Source: Metallyticus violacea
Taxonomy: Eukaryota > Arthropoda > Insecta > Mantodea > Metallyticidae
Direction of reading: 5' to 3'
DNA: 64,000 nt
Assembly: GCA_030762175.1 (NCBI GenBank)
Contig: CM060833.1
Coordinates: 994,501-1,058,500, forward strand
Below the pieces are notes generated by a model. It saw only the letters and a list, made by a program, of their open reading frames with translations, was not told the DNA's origin and did no database searches. The position numbers and the translations under genes were made by a program. Of the stretch, positions 1 through 12,100 are shown in pieces; positions within the stretch are counted from its first letter, which is position 1; every line of letters starts with the position of its first letter.

Positions 1-1020
1 ACCTGGTCATTTGCAAACAACAAATGTATTATAACATTGATAAATAGTTGGATTGGTGACATTTATACTTCACTTGCTTACTTCACTTACTGGGAGGAAA
101 TTATTTGAATTCGACATGTTTTCGGAACATTTGCTCCCATCATCAGCAAAAGAACAACTGGTAGAAGCATACTTTCTAGGCGGTCGGAGAAATTAATCGA
201 ATATATCCAACGATGGTGTCTTAAAGCTCATGATGCAGTTTTTATTTTTGATGATTTTGTCCCATTCTATAGTTCCAAAGATTTGCAAGTGTGTTTCAAT
301 AATTTTTTTTTTAAAATCTTTTTCATGGTTTTCTGACCAAAAGTGGGCTACCACTGCTGATTTCTCTGTCCTTTTGCAACAGATATTTCTGAAATGGTCT
401 TTGGTACAAGCTTCCAAATTTCTATTCGTTTTTCCAATATATACCTGGTCACAGTCTTTGCAATTGATTTTATATATACCCTATGCCTTGTTAGAAGATA
501 TAGGATTTTTAAAGGAAGATTATAATATATTTATAATGCTGTGGACGTTTTAAGGAGCCCACATTATTTTCTGCTTTTTATTTTTTTTTTTTAATTTATT
601 GAACATGTAATAGTAATAGTAATATGTAATAGTAATAGTAGTAGTATGTAAATTTTTTAAATTACATATTTTCTTTTATTTGTGATAGCAAACTTGTGTG
701 TTTAATATCTTTACCTCTTTTAAACTTTTTAATTATTTTATCGACTAATTTTTTTATGGAAAACATTATGTAGGACTGTATGGATGATGCATTGGTATTC
801 TTCTTTATAATCTTTTCTACTAATTAGAACATTCACTAATCTGTATGCAAGACCATTTAGAAAGGCATGCTGGTGTGTTTTGGGCTATAAATTATTATTT
901 TTAATGTAATTATCAATGTGGGTAGGTTTCCTATATATTCCAAATATGTTATTGTCTTTTATAATCTTCAAATCAAAAAAGGGGATGCAACCATTCTTTT
1001 CAATTTCCAATGTAAACTGC
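1..1020 (-). mobile_element. Penelope-like element (A1 family), decayed minus copy
   Basis: Read right to left: the end of the reverse transcriptase (IEKNGCIPFFDLKIIKD, FGIYRKPTHIDNYIKNN, HQHAFLNGLAYRLVN), a degenerate linker, then a GIY-YIG remnant (residues such as KDHFRNICCKRTEKSAVVAH and FWSENHE at 193-417). Its 3' terminus, with a ribozyme-like motif, is at 1-150. Several stops. It abuts a plus-strand copy at about 1020 to form an inverted pair. Confidence 0.85.
113..146 (-). ncRNA. Hammerhead-ribozyme-like motif of A1 PLE
   Basis: Minus strand: CTGATGA, hairpin GGGAGCAAATGTTCC, GAAA, CATG, GTC. Core residues CUGAUGA and GAAA are kept. Stem I is weak, so activity is doubtful. Confidence 0.5.
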
Positions 1021-1635
1021 ATTGATCTTTCCCCTACCAAAGAACATTTCAGAAAGAATTGTTACAAACAGAAAGGAAAATTGACTGTGGCACCCCCCTT
1101 TTGGTCAGTAAACTATGAAATTGAGAGAGAGAAAAAAAAAATTATTGAAGCATACTTGCAATCCTTTGGAATTATCAACATTGGAAAAAATCTACATCTT
1201 CAAAATAAAAAACTATGCCATGAACTTTGAGACACCATTTTCCAACAGCCTACAGAATATGCTTCTATCAGTTGGTGTGATGATTATTTTTTTTTTTGAA
1301 TGGTGTTTAACGCCCATTTTTACTACTGAGGCACCACAGGCGGAGAGCACAGGTTATACATGAAATGAAATTATATATTGGGAAAGGATTTTTTTTAAGG
1401 AAGGAAACGTTCCAGGCCTAATTTTAGGGTACCTCGCCGGCATTTGCCAGTTATGAGGACTGAGGAAAACCTGGAAAAAACCTCTGTTAGGGAGGACGGT
1501 CCTGGTGGGATTTGAACCCCAGACCTCCTGCTCACGAGTCTGCATCTTTAAGACCTCGGCCACCCGTGGCGGTATGATGATTATGATGATGGGAGCGAAT
1601 GTTTTGGAAACCTGTGCAATTAAAATACCAAGTAA
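1021..1635 (+). mobile_element. Penelope-like element (A1), plus partner of inverted pair
   Basis: GIY-YIG C-terminal part: KEHFRKNCYKQKGKLTVAPP, an AFWSVN-like segment and LELSTLEKIYIFKIKNYAMN in shifted frames, followed by a decayed 3' end (GATGATGGGAGCGAATG at 1591) that stops at the large inverted repeat at 1636. A SINE with its own target duplication interrupts it at 1287-1574. Confidence 0.8.
1287..1574 (-). mobile_element. tRNA-derived SINE, family 1
   Basis: Minus strand: tRNA-like head with A box (GGTGGCCGAGG) and B box (GGTTCAAATCC), a body with CCAGGTTTTCCTCA and GGTACCC, and a tail ending near GTAGTAAAAATGGGCGTTAA and a T/A-run. Flanked by TGATGATTA at 1278-1286 and 1575-1583, a target-site duplication. 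Similar copy at 56311. Confidence 0.85.
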
Positions 1636-2408
1636 ATCTGCCATACGTTAGAAGAGATATAGCAAAGGTCCAAATAACTACAGAGGGATTAGTATAATGG
1701 ATTCAATTACTAAAATTTTGGGTAGCATAAGTTAAATTTGAAAAATGAATGGAAGGAAAAATTAAGGAAGATCAGACAGGATTTAGTTTGTAAAAAATCA
1801 TGTTTAAATCTTATTTTCTGCCTTAGACAACTGAGTGAAAAATCATATGAGAAAGAATAGGATATCCATGTAATATTTGGTGATCTCTAATCCATTTTGA
1901 ACAACAAAAGGACTTAGATACAGTTGTGGTATGTCTTCAACCCTATTAAAAATCTATTGGAATGCTGGAACTGAGAGCATATTGATATAGATATTAATCA
2001 ATATCTATATCAATATGTTACAGTTTCATAGTGAATGTATTACTCCTCTTCCCATGCTGCCACATGCTCTCAGTTCCAGCATTCCAAAAGATTTTTAATA
2101 GGGTTGAAGACATACCACAACTGTATCTAAGTCCTTTTGTTGTTCAAAATGGATTAGAGATCACCAAATATTACATGGATATCCTATTCTTTCTCATATG
2201 ATTTTTCACTCAGTTGTCTAAGGCAGAAAATAAGATTTAAACATGATTTTTTACAAACTAAATCCTGTCTGATCTTCCTTAATTTTTCCTTCCATTCATT
2301 TTTCAAATTTAACTTATGCTACCCAAAATTTTAGTAATTGAAGTCATTATACTAATCTCTCTGTAGTTATTTGGACCTTTGCTATATCTCTTCTAACGTA
2401 TGGCAGAT
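1636..2408. repeat. 345-bp-arm inverted duplication of a LINE fragment
   Basis: 1636-1980 is repeated as its near-perfect reverse complement at 2063-2408, with an 82-bp spacer that holds a smaller palindrome (1981-2014). The left arm read forward gives a reverse-transcriptase remnant (NYRGISIMDSITKILGS, then KEDQTGF-like residues), so this is a duplicated non-LTR fragment. The arms differ at only a few positions. Confidence 0.92.
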
Positions 2409-2514
2409 ATGTAAGAGACGCAAAAGTCTTAAAAAATATTGTCTTCCTCCAGAATCTAATTAAACATTTTAGTAAGGAATCTTATTAACCGAGCAGATCC
2501 ATATTTCCACAAGA

Positions 2515-2880
2515 AAAATTTTCTTGGTCTTCAGGTGACTTCCGTGTCACTTCGTAAAATTGTTTGCAAACATTTTGGATGCATTGCAGCTGTCACACAA
2601 TCAAATGAAGAGCTAAGTGTTGTTCTGACTACACTTGATATGCCATTATTGATATGGTTTGTGTTTATGTGTCACAGTCACAGCTTAGCTTTGCTATTAG
2701 GGATGTCCAAAAGGGCTTAGCTCAACCCATTGTCTCTGTTGACATTATTTTTGTGTTTTCTAATTTCTATTGCTTCCAGAAACTTCCTTTGGTAAAGTGT
2801 TAAGAGGATGCCAGTATTTACATTTTGCTCAAAATCAATGGGATGTTGAATTCTGATCATGTGGTTGGCTATAACTGAGG
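2515..2880 (-). mobile_element. Neptune-like PLE 3' fragment (GIY-YIG end)
   Basis: Minus strand encodes ANHMIRIQHPIDFEQ and, in another frame, KFLEAIEIRKHKNNVNRD, the typical C-terminal part of a second GIY-YIG type (HxIDF...EAIxIRKxxxNxNRDxG). The block is the inverse of 5400-5790. Confidence 0.65.
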
Positions 2881-3164
2881 TTTCAATTCATTTAAGAACT
2901 TTCCAAAAATAAGACATTTTTAAAAATTCTGTTGGAACTCATACAGAAAAGCTTGTTAAATGTAATTTATATCTCATCTGTCATATAACACACTCTTATT
3001 CTTCATTTACTTTTGAATATGGTGGGACTGGTTTCGAAGAGACATTCTCTCCATCTTCAACCAACTTGACGACTGGTACGAGAAAATAACATCTATGAGG
3101 ACCTGTGGCTCCGTCCTGTGGTGTTTTTTCTTTATAAACTGGAAATGTGTATTACATTTATTTA

Positions 3165-3270
3165 AGAGAAATTGAGTCGAAATAGTAACATACACACCAC
3201 TAAAATTGAATTAAATGGAAGACTAGTTTCGGGAGCCATCGCTCCTATCATCAGTTCCTGGTCCAGTCGA
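3165..3270 (-). mobile_element. PLE E-type solo 3' end
   Basis: Reverse complement of 43560-43665, the 3' end of the E-type PLE at 42718. No coding sequence. It lies in the loop of the D-type palindrome. Confidence 0.75.
3217..3258 (-). ncRNA. Hammerhead ribozyme, complete consensus core
   Basis: Minus strand: stem I GGAA, CTGATGA, stem II GGAGC-GATG-GCTCC, GAAA, minimal stem III CTAG, cleavage triplet GTC, stem I TTCC. All core positions match the hammerhead consensus, and stem I pairs over four bases, so this is the best candidate in the window. The one-base-pair-class stem III suggests action as a dimer, as known for PLE hammerheads. Confidence 0.75.
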
Positions 3271-3479
3271 CCATGTCCTCATAAATGTTATTTTCTAGTA
3301 CCAGTCATCAAGTTGGTTGAAGATGGAGAGGATGTCTCTTCCAAACCGGTCCCACCATATTTAAAAGTAAGTGAAGCATAAGAGTGTGTTAGACGACAGA
3401 TTAGATATGTTTCAATGTTATGTTTTTCTAATATGTTCCATTAGTGTGAACTTGTAATAGTAAATTTTACACTAAGTTC

Positions 3480-4600
3480 TAGATTGGTTATGGGTAACCC
3501 TCTTTACCTTTCTTGGCAGATTTGTTTATGAGTGATTTTGAAATTTGTCTAGCTAATGCTTTTCCTTTAATTTTTAAGATTTGGCACAGATATGTGGACA
3601 ACTATTTACCATTATATCTAAACATCTGGTTAATAATCCTTACAATTATTAAATTTACAGGAGAGATCAATACAGTTTTCATTAGAAATTGAAAATAGAT
3701 GGATTCCTTTTTAGATTTGAAGACTAGCTGTTTGGTCTTTGGAACATATAGGAAACCTACCCACAGTGACAGTTACATTAAAAATAATAGCTAATAATAG
3801 CTTTAACACCAGAACACACCAGCATGCCGTTCTAAATAGCCTTGCATACAGATTAGTGAGTATTCTAATCAGTAGAAAGGAATACAAAGAAGAATACCAA
3901 TACATCATCTACACAGCACTAAATAATGGTTTCCATAAAAAATTAGCGTTTAAAAGCAATAAGATATCAAAGATGCAAGTTTGCTATCACTAATGAAAGA
4001 AGATGTGCAAATCAAAAAATTACATACCACCTTAGCATGTTCAATAAAGTGAGGAAAAAAAAAATTAAAAAACTGAAAATAAAGTTGGCTGCTCAAAACA
4101 TCCATAGTATTAAAATTTTATTACCATCTTCCTGTACAGATCCTATATCCTCTGGCAAGAAGTGGGGAATCTACCAAATCAAATTGCAAAGACTGTGAGC
4201 AGGTGCATATTGGCAAAATGAAAATAAATTTGGAAATCTGTGCTGAAGAGCATTTCAGAAATATCCGTTACAAACAGCGAAATTGACAGTGGATGCCCAC
4301 TTTTGGTCAGAGAAGGAAAGGGGGGAAAAAAGAGAGAAAAAAAAAACAGCACTTGTAAACCTTTGGAACTATCGATATGGGAAAAAGATTTACATAATCA
4401 AAAATAAAAATCGTGTCATTAATTTTGAGAGCCATCATTGGATATATTTGATAAATTTCTCTACCCACTATAGCATATGCTTCTACCAGTTGCTCTTCTG
4501 TTGATATAGGAGCGAATGTTCTCAAAACATCTCTTATTAAAAAACCAAGTAAGTAAAGTATAAGTGTGACCAAACCAACTCTATATCAGTATTCTTGCAG
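3480..4600 (+). mobile_element. Penelope-like element (A1), plus copy
   Basis: From the RT motif MGNPL and FLADLFMSDF at 3490, IFKIWHRYVDN (YVDD decayed to YVDN), the thumb (HQHAVLNSLAYRLVSI and SRKEYKEEYQYIIYTAL), to a GIY-YIG domain with frameshifts (IYQIKL near 4170, AHFWSEKE near 4300). The 3' end at 4497-4532 has a degenerate ribozyme motif. 5'-truncated. Confidence 0.85.
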
Positions 4601-5200
4601 CTACCAGTCATCCTGTTTCTCCCACATTGTATATAATAGACTTACGCTGTATGTCTTTTATAGGTTAATTAGCTGTTTAATTTTTTATGGGTAGAAAAAT
4701 CATTTTAATTTTATATCTGTTAAGAAGTCTTCCCATTTTATCTGTGCCGCCTTATACATATGGAAGAAAAGCACCTCTTGTTCCTTCTGTCAAACTTTCT
4801 TTTTTTGGAAATGTACATTTCTTCTTTTATCTTTGAAATGCTTTATAATGTTATTTTTGGAATAGTCATTTTGTTTAAAGGTTCTGATTAAATACTGCTT
4901 TTCTAAGTACAGATTACCTTTATCAAAAATGGATAGGGCTCTATTCGTTAAAATCTTCAAATAGCACGTTTCTATATAGCAAGTTGGTGTGCAGATGCAT
5001 GTAGATACGTGACTGTAAGTTTGATTTTACTGTATATCACATGGCCCAGTGTTCTGCTGTCCTTAAAATGGTTTTCCACCCATATAAAAAATTATTCAGT
5101 TTAATAATCTCATCCATGAAACGTGTCTTAAATAAATCTCCAGTCAGTGAAGCCCAAAAGAGTGTTCTAAATAGTTACATTCAGAAGAGATTATTAATGC
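4590..5200 (-). mobile_element. Neptune-like PLE, minus copy (linker region)
   Basis: Minus strand, shifted frames: LPYV-GGTDKMGRLLNRYKIK then PIKDIQRKS and YNVGETG, the segment that joins RT to GIY-YIG in a second PLE clade. Upstream residues include KTRFMDEIIKLNNFLYGWK. Heavily decayed. Inverted relative to 5255-5800. Confidence 0.55.
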
Positions 5201-5254
5201 ATGTTTTATAGTGTTAGATTCCAAATTGAATCAATATTGAAAAAGAAACAGTTC

Positions 5255-5800
5255 ATTAATCTATAAAAGACCAATTCCCACTATATACCGCAGGATTTTT
5301 ATCATAAACAGTGCAACATGGGAGAAACAAGGCAACTAATAGCCACAAGATTAAAGGAATCTATTAGAAAAACAAAAAATTTAGACACTGAAACATGAAC
5401 TATAGCCAACCATGTGACCGAAACTAAACACCCCATTGATTTTGACAAAATCAAATATTGGCATCCTCTAACAATTTTTACAAAAGTAAATTTCTGGAAG
5501 CAATATAAATTAGAAAACACAAAAATAATTTTAACAGAGACAAAGGGCTTCAAATAAGCCTTACTTGGACACCCCTAATAACAAAGCTAAGCTTTGATTG
5601 TGACCATAAAGAGGCCAGACCCTTCAAGGTTGACAGAAAGGGGCATGCAAATACAAACCAAATCAATAACAGGCATAGTCAGAACACAACTTCTCACTTG
5701 ATTGCATGCCTGTCTAGTTAATGGGCAGTTGCAACATTTCCAAAACAACACAATTTTCATACATGACATGGTTGTCACCTGAAGACCAAGATTTGTTATA
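5255..5800 (+). mobile_element. Neptune-like PLE, plus copy (GIY-YIG)
   Basis: QCNMGETRQLIATRLKESI, TIANHVTETKHPIDFDK and, shifted, KFLEAI-IRKHKNNFNRDKG: a GIY-YIG endonuclease of the type that ends in NRDxGLxLSxxWxPLI. Pairs with the minus copy to its left. The remainder to 5800 is its 3' UTR, shared inverted with 2515-2750. Confidence 0.65.
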
Positions 5801-5985
5801 TAATAAACAAGACTGTGGTAGCATACAATCTTACATATTTCTAAAGTTCTAGCATAATTCCACCAGCACCACTAGACTTCTTATTTTATGCCTTTGTCAA
5901 TGCCTATTTCATCTATTCCTCTAAAATAGGTTCCACAATACAATATTCAGTATTAATTTGATTCTAATGAATGTAGAAATCCTAC

Positions 5986-6190
5986 CGTTGATTCCAGGAG
6001 AGCCAACATAGCATACACCATGTCTGCTGCACAGTATCGACTGCAAAAACCATACTGTATCACGAAAGAGGCAAACACTATATCATTGAGATGATACTTG
6101 TCTGCTAGCTTGGTCATCATAGTATGGAATTCTTGACGCAGGACCAGGTCCATTGACCCAAATTTCTGCTTGCTCTGGACCAAAGGCAAG
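5986..6190 (-). CDS. CDC45: CDC45 coding exon 9 (last one seen)
   Basis: 205 bases after acceptor GTGTGCACAG. Encodes LPLVQSKQKFGSMDLVLRQE, then a helical stretch ending SRYCAADMVYAMLALLEST, matching human [20 protein letters not shown] and KFLASDVVFATMSLMES. Donor GTAGGA in phase 0. The next exon (human-type [20 protein letters not shown]) was not found in 1-5985. Confidence 0.92.
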
Positions 6191-9100
6191 CTGTGCACAC
6201 CAAACCAGTAATTTAACACTAATATTGTTCCAGCAATGCATGCAGCATAAAATGCTTAACCTAAACTGCCAAAAATGAATTACAATCTAACAATTACAGA
6301 TAATCTTTGAATATATGGCACTTTATTCTTTAGGTTAAATTATCCATGATGCATTGAGGTTAGAATGAGGTATTGTACAATTCAAACTGCTGGAGTCATG
6401 TGACAGTGTACATTCGTGTAGCAGAAAATGGAAAACAGGTGGGAAATGTTACGAAATTCCAGAAAAGGAAGTATTGCTTGTGTTATAGATATATGTTCGT
6501 TGTGTGCATATTCTGCAAAACTGTGTATTAATAAGTGGATTTTGTCTCATTAAAACAAGTATTCAAAATTCCCTTTTGGTTAGAAATTACTGCCACCATT
6601 CCATCACTCCAGTATGCTACCACCATGAAGCAACAAACCATATTCAAAAAGGCCATCATGGCACAAAAGGCTCATTTAGGAGTCACCAAATATATCACTA
6701 AGGAGTACTAGCCCATGTGTGTGATTACACCTTTATAATTCATCATGCCCCCTTATGCCATGCTACTATGTAACATTTTTGGTATGCCCTTCCGCTAAAA
6801 AGTTTAAGAAAACATGATTTTGGTTATACTCCTAGGCAATTCGCACAATCCCTAGTGTTAGTTCTGGATTACATTTAATCTCTTGAATAAAGTGCCATAT
6901 ATTCAAAGTTTACTCAATTTTAACCTTCAGCAGTAATAAGAAATTAAATATTACACTCTCCTCCTCTAGGTAGACACAATAGCTGATTTTGAGCCTTGGC
7001 CTCTATCTCCATCTTGCAACATCAGTGATAGAGGGTAATATTGCAGGGAAATGTAATCAGCATGCCAGCATCCCAATGGTTGCTTATCATGTGGCTTTCG
7101 AGATTGAAGGATGCTACCTATAAGGTAGCTCCCCATTTTTGCTCACAAGATTGAATGGACTTCCCTAACTTATAAAATTCCTAAGCAGGTAATGGGTATC
7201 AAACCCAAGACCTGAGCAGCAGTCAACATCACTAATCACTAAACCAAGGAGGAAGTTAAAATATTATATACTTTATAGGACTATACAGAAATCATAGATT
7301 GATATGCAATAAAAGTTTACCAAAGAAACTGTTTTACTGTAAAAAAATAAGCAATTAAGTCAGCACACAGGGGCATGAAATGATTCATTAAATACTTTCA
7401 TAACTTTTCCTAATCTCAGAGCACATTTCAGAAATCAACAAATACGGGTCATTCAATAAGGTTCCAAACATCTCAAATGTTCATTTCCATTACTCTCGTC
7501 TGAGATCAATATTGGTGACTTTCATTTTCCACAGATTCTCGCCTTTCTGGAAATGTTTACATTTACACTATTCATACTCTAGTGTCTTAGACAGCATCTT
7601 ATCCCCAAACTGCAAACTTAATCTTTGCAAAATTTTGGCTGGTTTTTTGTCCTACCAAGCCAAAAAATAATAATGCACTGTTCATTGAGTGAACCTGTTG
7701 CTTTGATACGATGCTACTGACAGACATAATAGAAAATAGCTGTATGATGTGAACTGGTTTTCTCTCCTACTCCTGAAACTCCCATGCATAACTGCTCAAA
7801 GGTACATCTTGCTCCATCAAGTGATTCACTCCTATAATTAACAACTTTAAATATTACTGTTACGGCAACTAGAAAGGTTCAACAAACAGGCCATTAATGC
7901 TTTCACATTATGTCAGTTTTACATTTTAATATTAATATTACAGTTCCCTTAGATCTAAATTTCTTATCAATGTACAATGGTGTCATTAATTCTGGACACT
8001 TAAGAGTATTTTGTTGAATATTATATTAGGTTTTTGATTTTAACTGTAATATATAGTTTTAATGAAGTCAAATTTTCAGGAAAACTAATGTCTTATGTTC
8101 AATGTTTAAAAAAAGAGCAAACTAAATTACAATTACTACTTATCAAAACAACAGCTGTAAATGATACATTTTGGACACATTCATAAGGATTATTGTATAT
8201 ACTTTGTGTTAATAATTTGTTAGATATCCTTTTGATTTGATTACTGCTGCGATTCTTCGTGGCATTAATTTCACCAAACATTGGAGATTTTCTAGTGTTA
8301 TCACTCTAAACTATGACGATGATGGTCTCTTAACAACTCCTTCTTGTTACTGGGATTCTGACGTAACACAAAACTTTTTCAGCCTCAACCACAAGTTTTC
8401 AATTGGGTTGAGGTCAGGACTGTTCCCTGACTAAGGGAGGACAGTAATATGATGGTTCCTGAACCATTTGTGATTAATTCCAGTTGTATGACACTTTGAG
8501 CCATCCTGCTGGATGATGCGCTGCTGTCTGTCATCCTCAAACATATCACTAATATATTTTTAAGTCTAAGACCTCTTCTTAGTATTTTTCGGCATTAATA
8601 TTTCCCTCTAACTACTGCTAGGCACCTGACACCATGTCTTGCCATGCTTCCCCATACCATGAAGCTGACAAGATGTTTCACAGTGGCAGTGGTGCACACA
8701 TGTCCTCACCTGTTTGGCGATGCACATCTGTTAGTTTCATTGCTCCAAATGGCTTTACACCAGTCTTCTTGCATCCAATTCCTATGTGCTAAAGCCCAAT
8801 CCTATATTTTTGTCTCTGCTTTTGGTTGAGATAAGATTTCTTTCTTGGGCCATTTTTGCAAAGTTTTTGTCTGATTGTGCAGTCAGAGACTTATAGCCCA
8901 GAAGTTCTTAAGATGACATTTATATTTTTTGGCATATGTTGGCGATCTTGTAGAGAACCTCTTGGAGAGGTTAGTTTTGGTTTTCTGCCACTTCTTGGAG
9001 ATGTTCTTGTGCTCCCAGTTACTTCATACAGCTTGCAAAATTTCCTAATGCCTGATTTTGTAGTGCCACCACCCATCTTTTTGCTATTTCTTCACAGGAA

Positions 9101-12100
9101 TAGTCTTCTTTATGAAGTGTTACTGACTTAACTTTTTTTACTTGGTGATCAATCAGCATGTTTTGTCTTAGGAACCATTATTTCAAATTAAAGAATAAAT
9201 TTTAACTCACTGAAAGATATAACCAATGTACTAAAATTTGTTCACACTAACTCCATTTACTTACATAAAAATTGGACATATGTTTTGGGAGAAATCCAGG
9301 AAGATGGAAGGGATCACTCCCGAAACATATGTCCAATTTTTATGTAAGTAAATGGAGTTAGTGTGAACAAATTTTGGTACATTGGTTATATATAGACCAC
9401 TCCATTGTCAACAGCTTTGCAAGTACATTTAATTGAGTTCACTCAAAGATGTTCACTTCACAAAAGTTAGTTGCCAATTGCAATAACAATCACATTTGGG
9501 TATGCTGATGATACAACAATAGTGGTAACAGGTAAGAACGGAGGCAGAAGTGCAAGATAAAGCAAATTCTTTGTTAGAATTAATTAGAAACTACTTAGAA
9601 GCATTAGGAATGGCACTAAATGCAAACAAAACCGAATGGATGCAAATTAAACGAAGTAATAAAACAAAAAGTAACATCACATTTGCTATACAAAATAAGC
9701 AAATTTACCAAGTAACATATACAAATTTTTTAGGAATAGTTATAGACAATAATTTAAAATGACATAAACATGTAGAAAAGGTTAGCAACAAAATCAATAA
9801 GGGCATGTACATACTAAAACAGATAACACAAATTATGGATAAAGATAGCACATTAAAGGTATATTATGCATTTATTCACTCACACCTAAATTATGAGATC
9901 ATTTTATGGGGGTGCAGCTGGTAAGAAAAGTATGCTAAGAATATTTACACTACAGAAAAAAGCAATAAGAATAATGGAAAAAATTCAAAGAAAACAAACA
10001 TGTAAAAGTAGTTTTAAAAAACTAAAAATCCTCACACTACCCTGTTTATATATATTTGAATGTCTTAAAACATGTAATAAGAAATCACACTGAAGAAAAA
10101 AATAGGAATATTCATGAACATAACATGAGAACAAAACAGAACTACTTTAGAAATTGGTTAAGGGGATCATTAATTTCCAAATGTATTGAAAGTGTTGCTA
10201 AAGATCTATACAATCATTTACCTCAATCAATTAAGGAAATATGTGAAGAAGTGAAGAAAATTAATGCAATAAAGACTTATCTGATAAAAAAAATGCTTTT
10301 TACTCATTTAATGAATACAAAGAGGAACAAAAATGAGTGAATATAATTTTCTAGCATTTAGTTTCTAAGTTCAGATCTGTATTTGGAGGTACTTTTTAAT
10401 GGTAATGTAAACATATGTTTTCTAGCTATTTTATGTTTCTATATTTATTCAGATCTGTATTTATATCTACCTATTTAATTGTAATGTAAACATGTATTCT
10501 ATCACAAATAAGTGTACTTACGAAGCTGTTGAATGCAATAGAACTTTCCACTTGGGAAAACATTTTCATTACAAAAAATAAGGATAATTTGATGAATTTC
10601 GATATCCCTCCATTGGATGAACTCAGCAAATTCCTAATAATACCAACAGATGCCGCCACAAGAACATCAAGAGACCCAACCGCCACGTTTAACGACAGTT
10701 TGTCAACAGGCTGAAGATGAGAGGGATCGCTCCCGAAACATATGTTCCAAATTTATGTAAGTGAATGGAGTTAGTGTGAAAAAAACTGTATAAGTTTATA
10801 TGTATTCTATCCTTTATAATACTGATGATGCTTTGTAAATAATATTGCAAGTGGCAGAATAAAACTGAAACCAAAACTTACTTAGGTACTGAGAGAATAC
10901 AACTGAATACAAGAGTTCCGTTGGTTGAAACTACAATAATTACACAACAATTATGTTGTTGCTGCTGGAATTATTGAAGTTACTGAATGATGCTAATTAA
11001 ATTTGTTTTTAATATCTGTACAGAATCTTTACCTTACTTAAAGTTAATAAATATGGTATAGAAATATCATAGATAAAATAAAAATGATTTAGATAACACA
11101 CTCTTTGTAAGATTTAAAAACGATAAATAAATGTCCAGAATTAATTCCACCACAGTACTATTTTCTTCTAAGCTCTACAAGATGCCAGTGACTGTACTCA
11201 CCCCATTTCTGCTAACAGCTCTCTCAGTTTTTTCTCCCCCCGTAATGTCCATAGCTTCAGTTTGACAGCTGAGTACATGGAATGCCTAAGACTACACTCT
11301 ACTGTCCAGTGGCGATATAATGCTAATTGAAGACTGAGGATTGTGTTAAGGCAAATGCTGTGCAAACAAACTCAGCTCAAGAAATGCTAGAAGCAGTATT
11401 TATGTAATTTCACTAAGCCTCTGGAACATGCTGAGATCAAGGTAAAGATTAAAAAATAGAAAGTACAGTGAAACCCTGATAGTGATTGGTTGCTCTCTTG
11501 CTAATCATTGGAAATGTTGACGTTTATAATTTTTTCCTTAGCTTCATAATAAAAAGCTTCCAAATTATTTTCCATTTGTTTGTTGCTATCAAGTTGGCTC
11601 CATTTCAGTAGATGTCCTTACACAATGGACAGAGCTGTCCTTGATCAATTTCACTCATATGTTCTAAAAGGAAATCATGCCAGACAGTTAAGCAGAACAA
11701 GCAACTCCAATTTTTCTTGGTTTCAATAAAAAATGTTTAAGTCTTTAAATCTCCATATTGTTTTTCTTTAAGGTTTTGTTGAATACTTTAATGTTCTTGT
11801 TCAGTTATTAATCTTTTTATGAGTTTCATTTTAGAAGGATATTTCAGAGAGCAGTATTCAACAATCTACCAGGATCTACATTTAACACAGAATATTAAAA
11901 ATGCCTTCCACATAAAGAAACAATACTTACTCTCTTTGTTGACTTCAAAAATGCCTTTGACAAATTATGGAGATAGAAGCTTATTTATAAGATGAGTAAT
12001 ATTGAGAAAAGAGGAAAAATGTTCAGATAGTTCAATAATATGTAGGTACACAGCTGTAAAATGGAATAATGTTCTCTCTAAATAGCTAACAAATAAAGTA

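Larger units (their letters stand above)
2975..3410. repeat. PLE D-type inverted 3'-end palindrome with nested E-type end
   Basis: The left arm (about 2975-3106) is the reverse complement of the right arm (about 3270-3410). Each arm includes the hairpin GAAGATGGAGAG...TCT, AAACCNGTCCCACC and TAAGTGAAG...AGAGTGTGTTA. Between them lies an E-type PLE end. Position 3 of the ribozyme core is T in both arms (TTGAAGA). Confidence 0.75.

Noticed and set aside
193..553. Host gene for a homing-type GIY-YIG nuclease
   Set aside because: All GIY-YIG domains here are preceded by PLE RT/thumb sequences and followed by PLE 3' ends.
1287..1574. Functional tRNA gene on the minus strand
   Set aside because: A and B boxes are present, but no cloverleaf can be closed and the unit has a SINE body, tail and target duplication. 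The same holds for 56311 and 57378.
1636..2408. CRISPR-like or viral origin hairpin
   Set aside because: Arms encode a LINE RT remnant and the context is a eukaryotic intron/intergenic repeat; no spacer array exists anywhere in the window.
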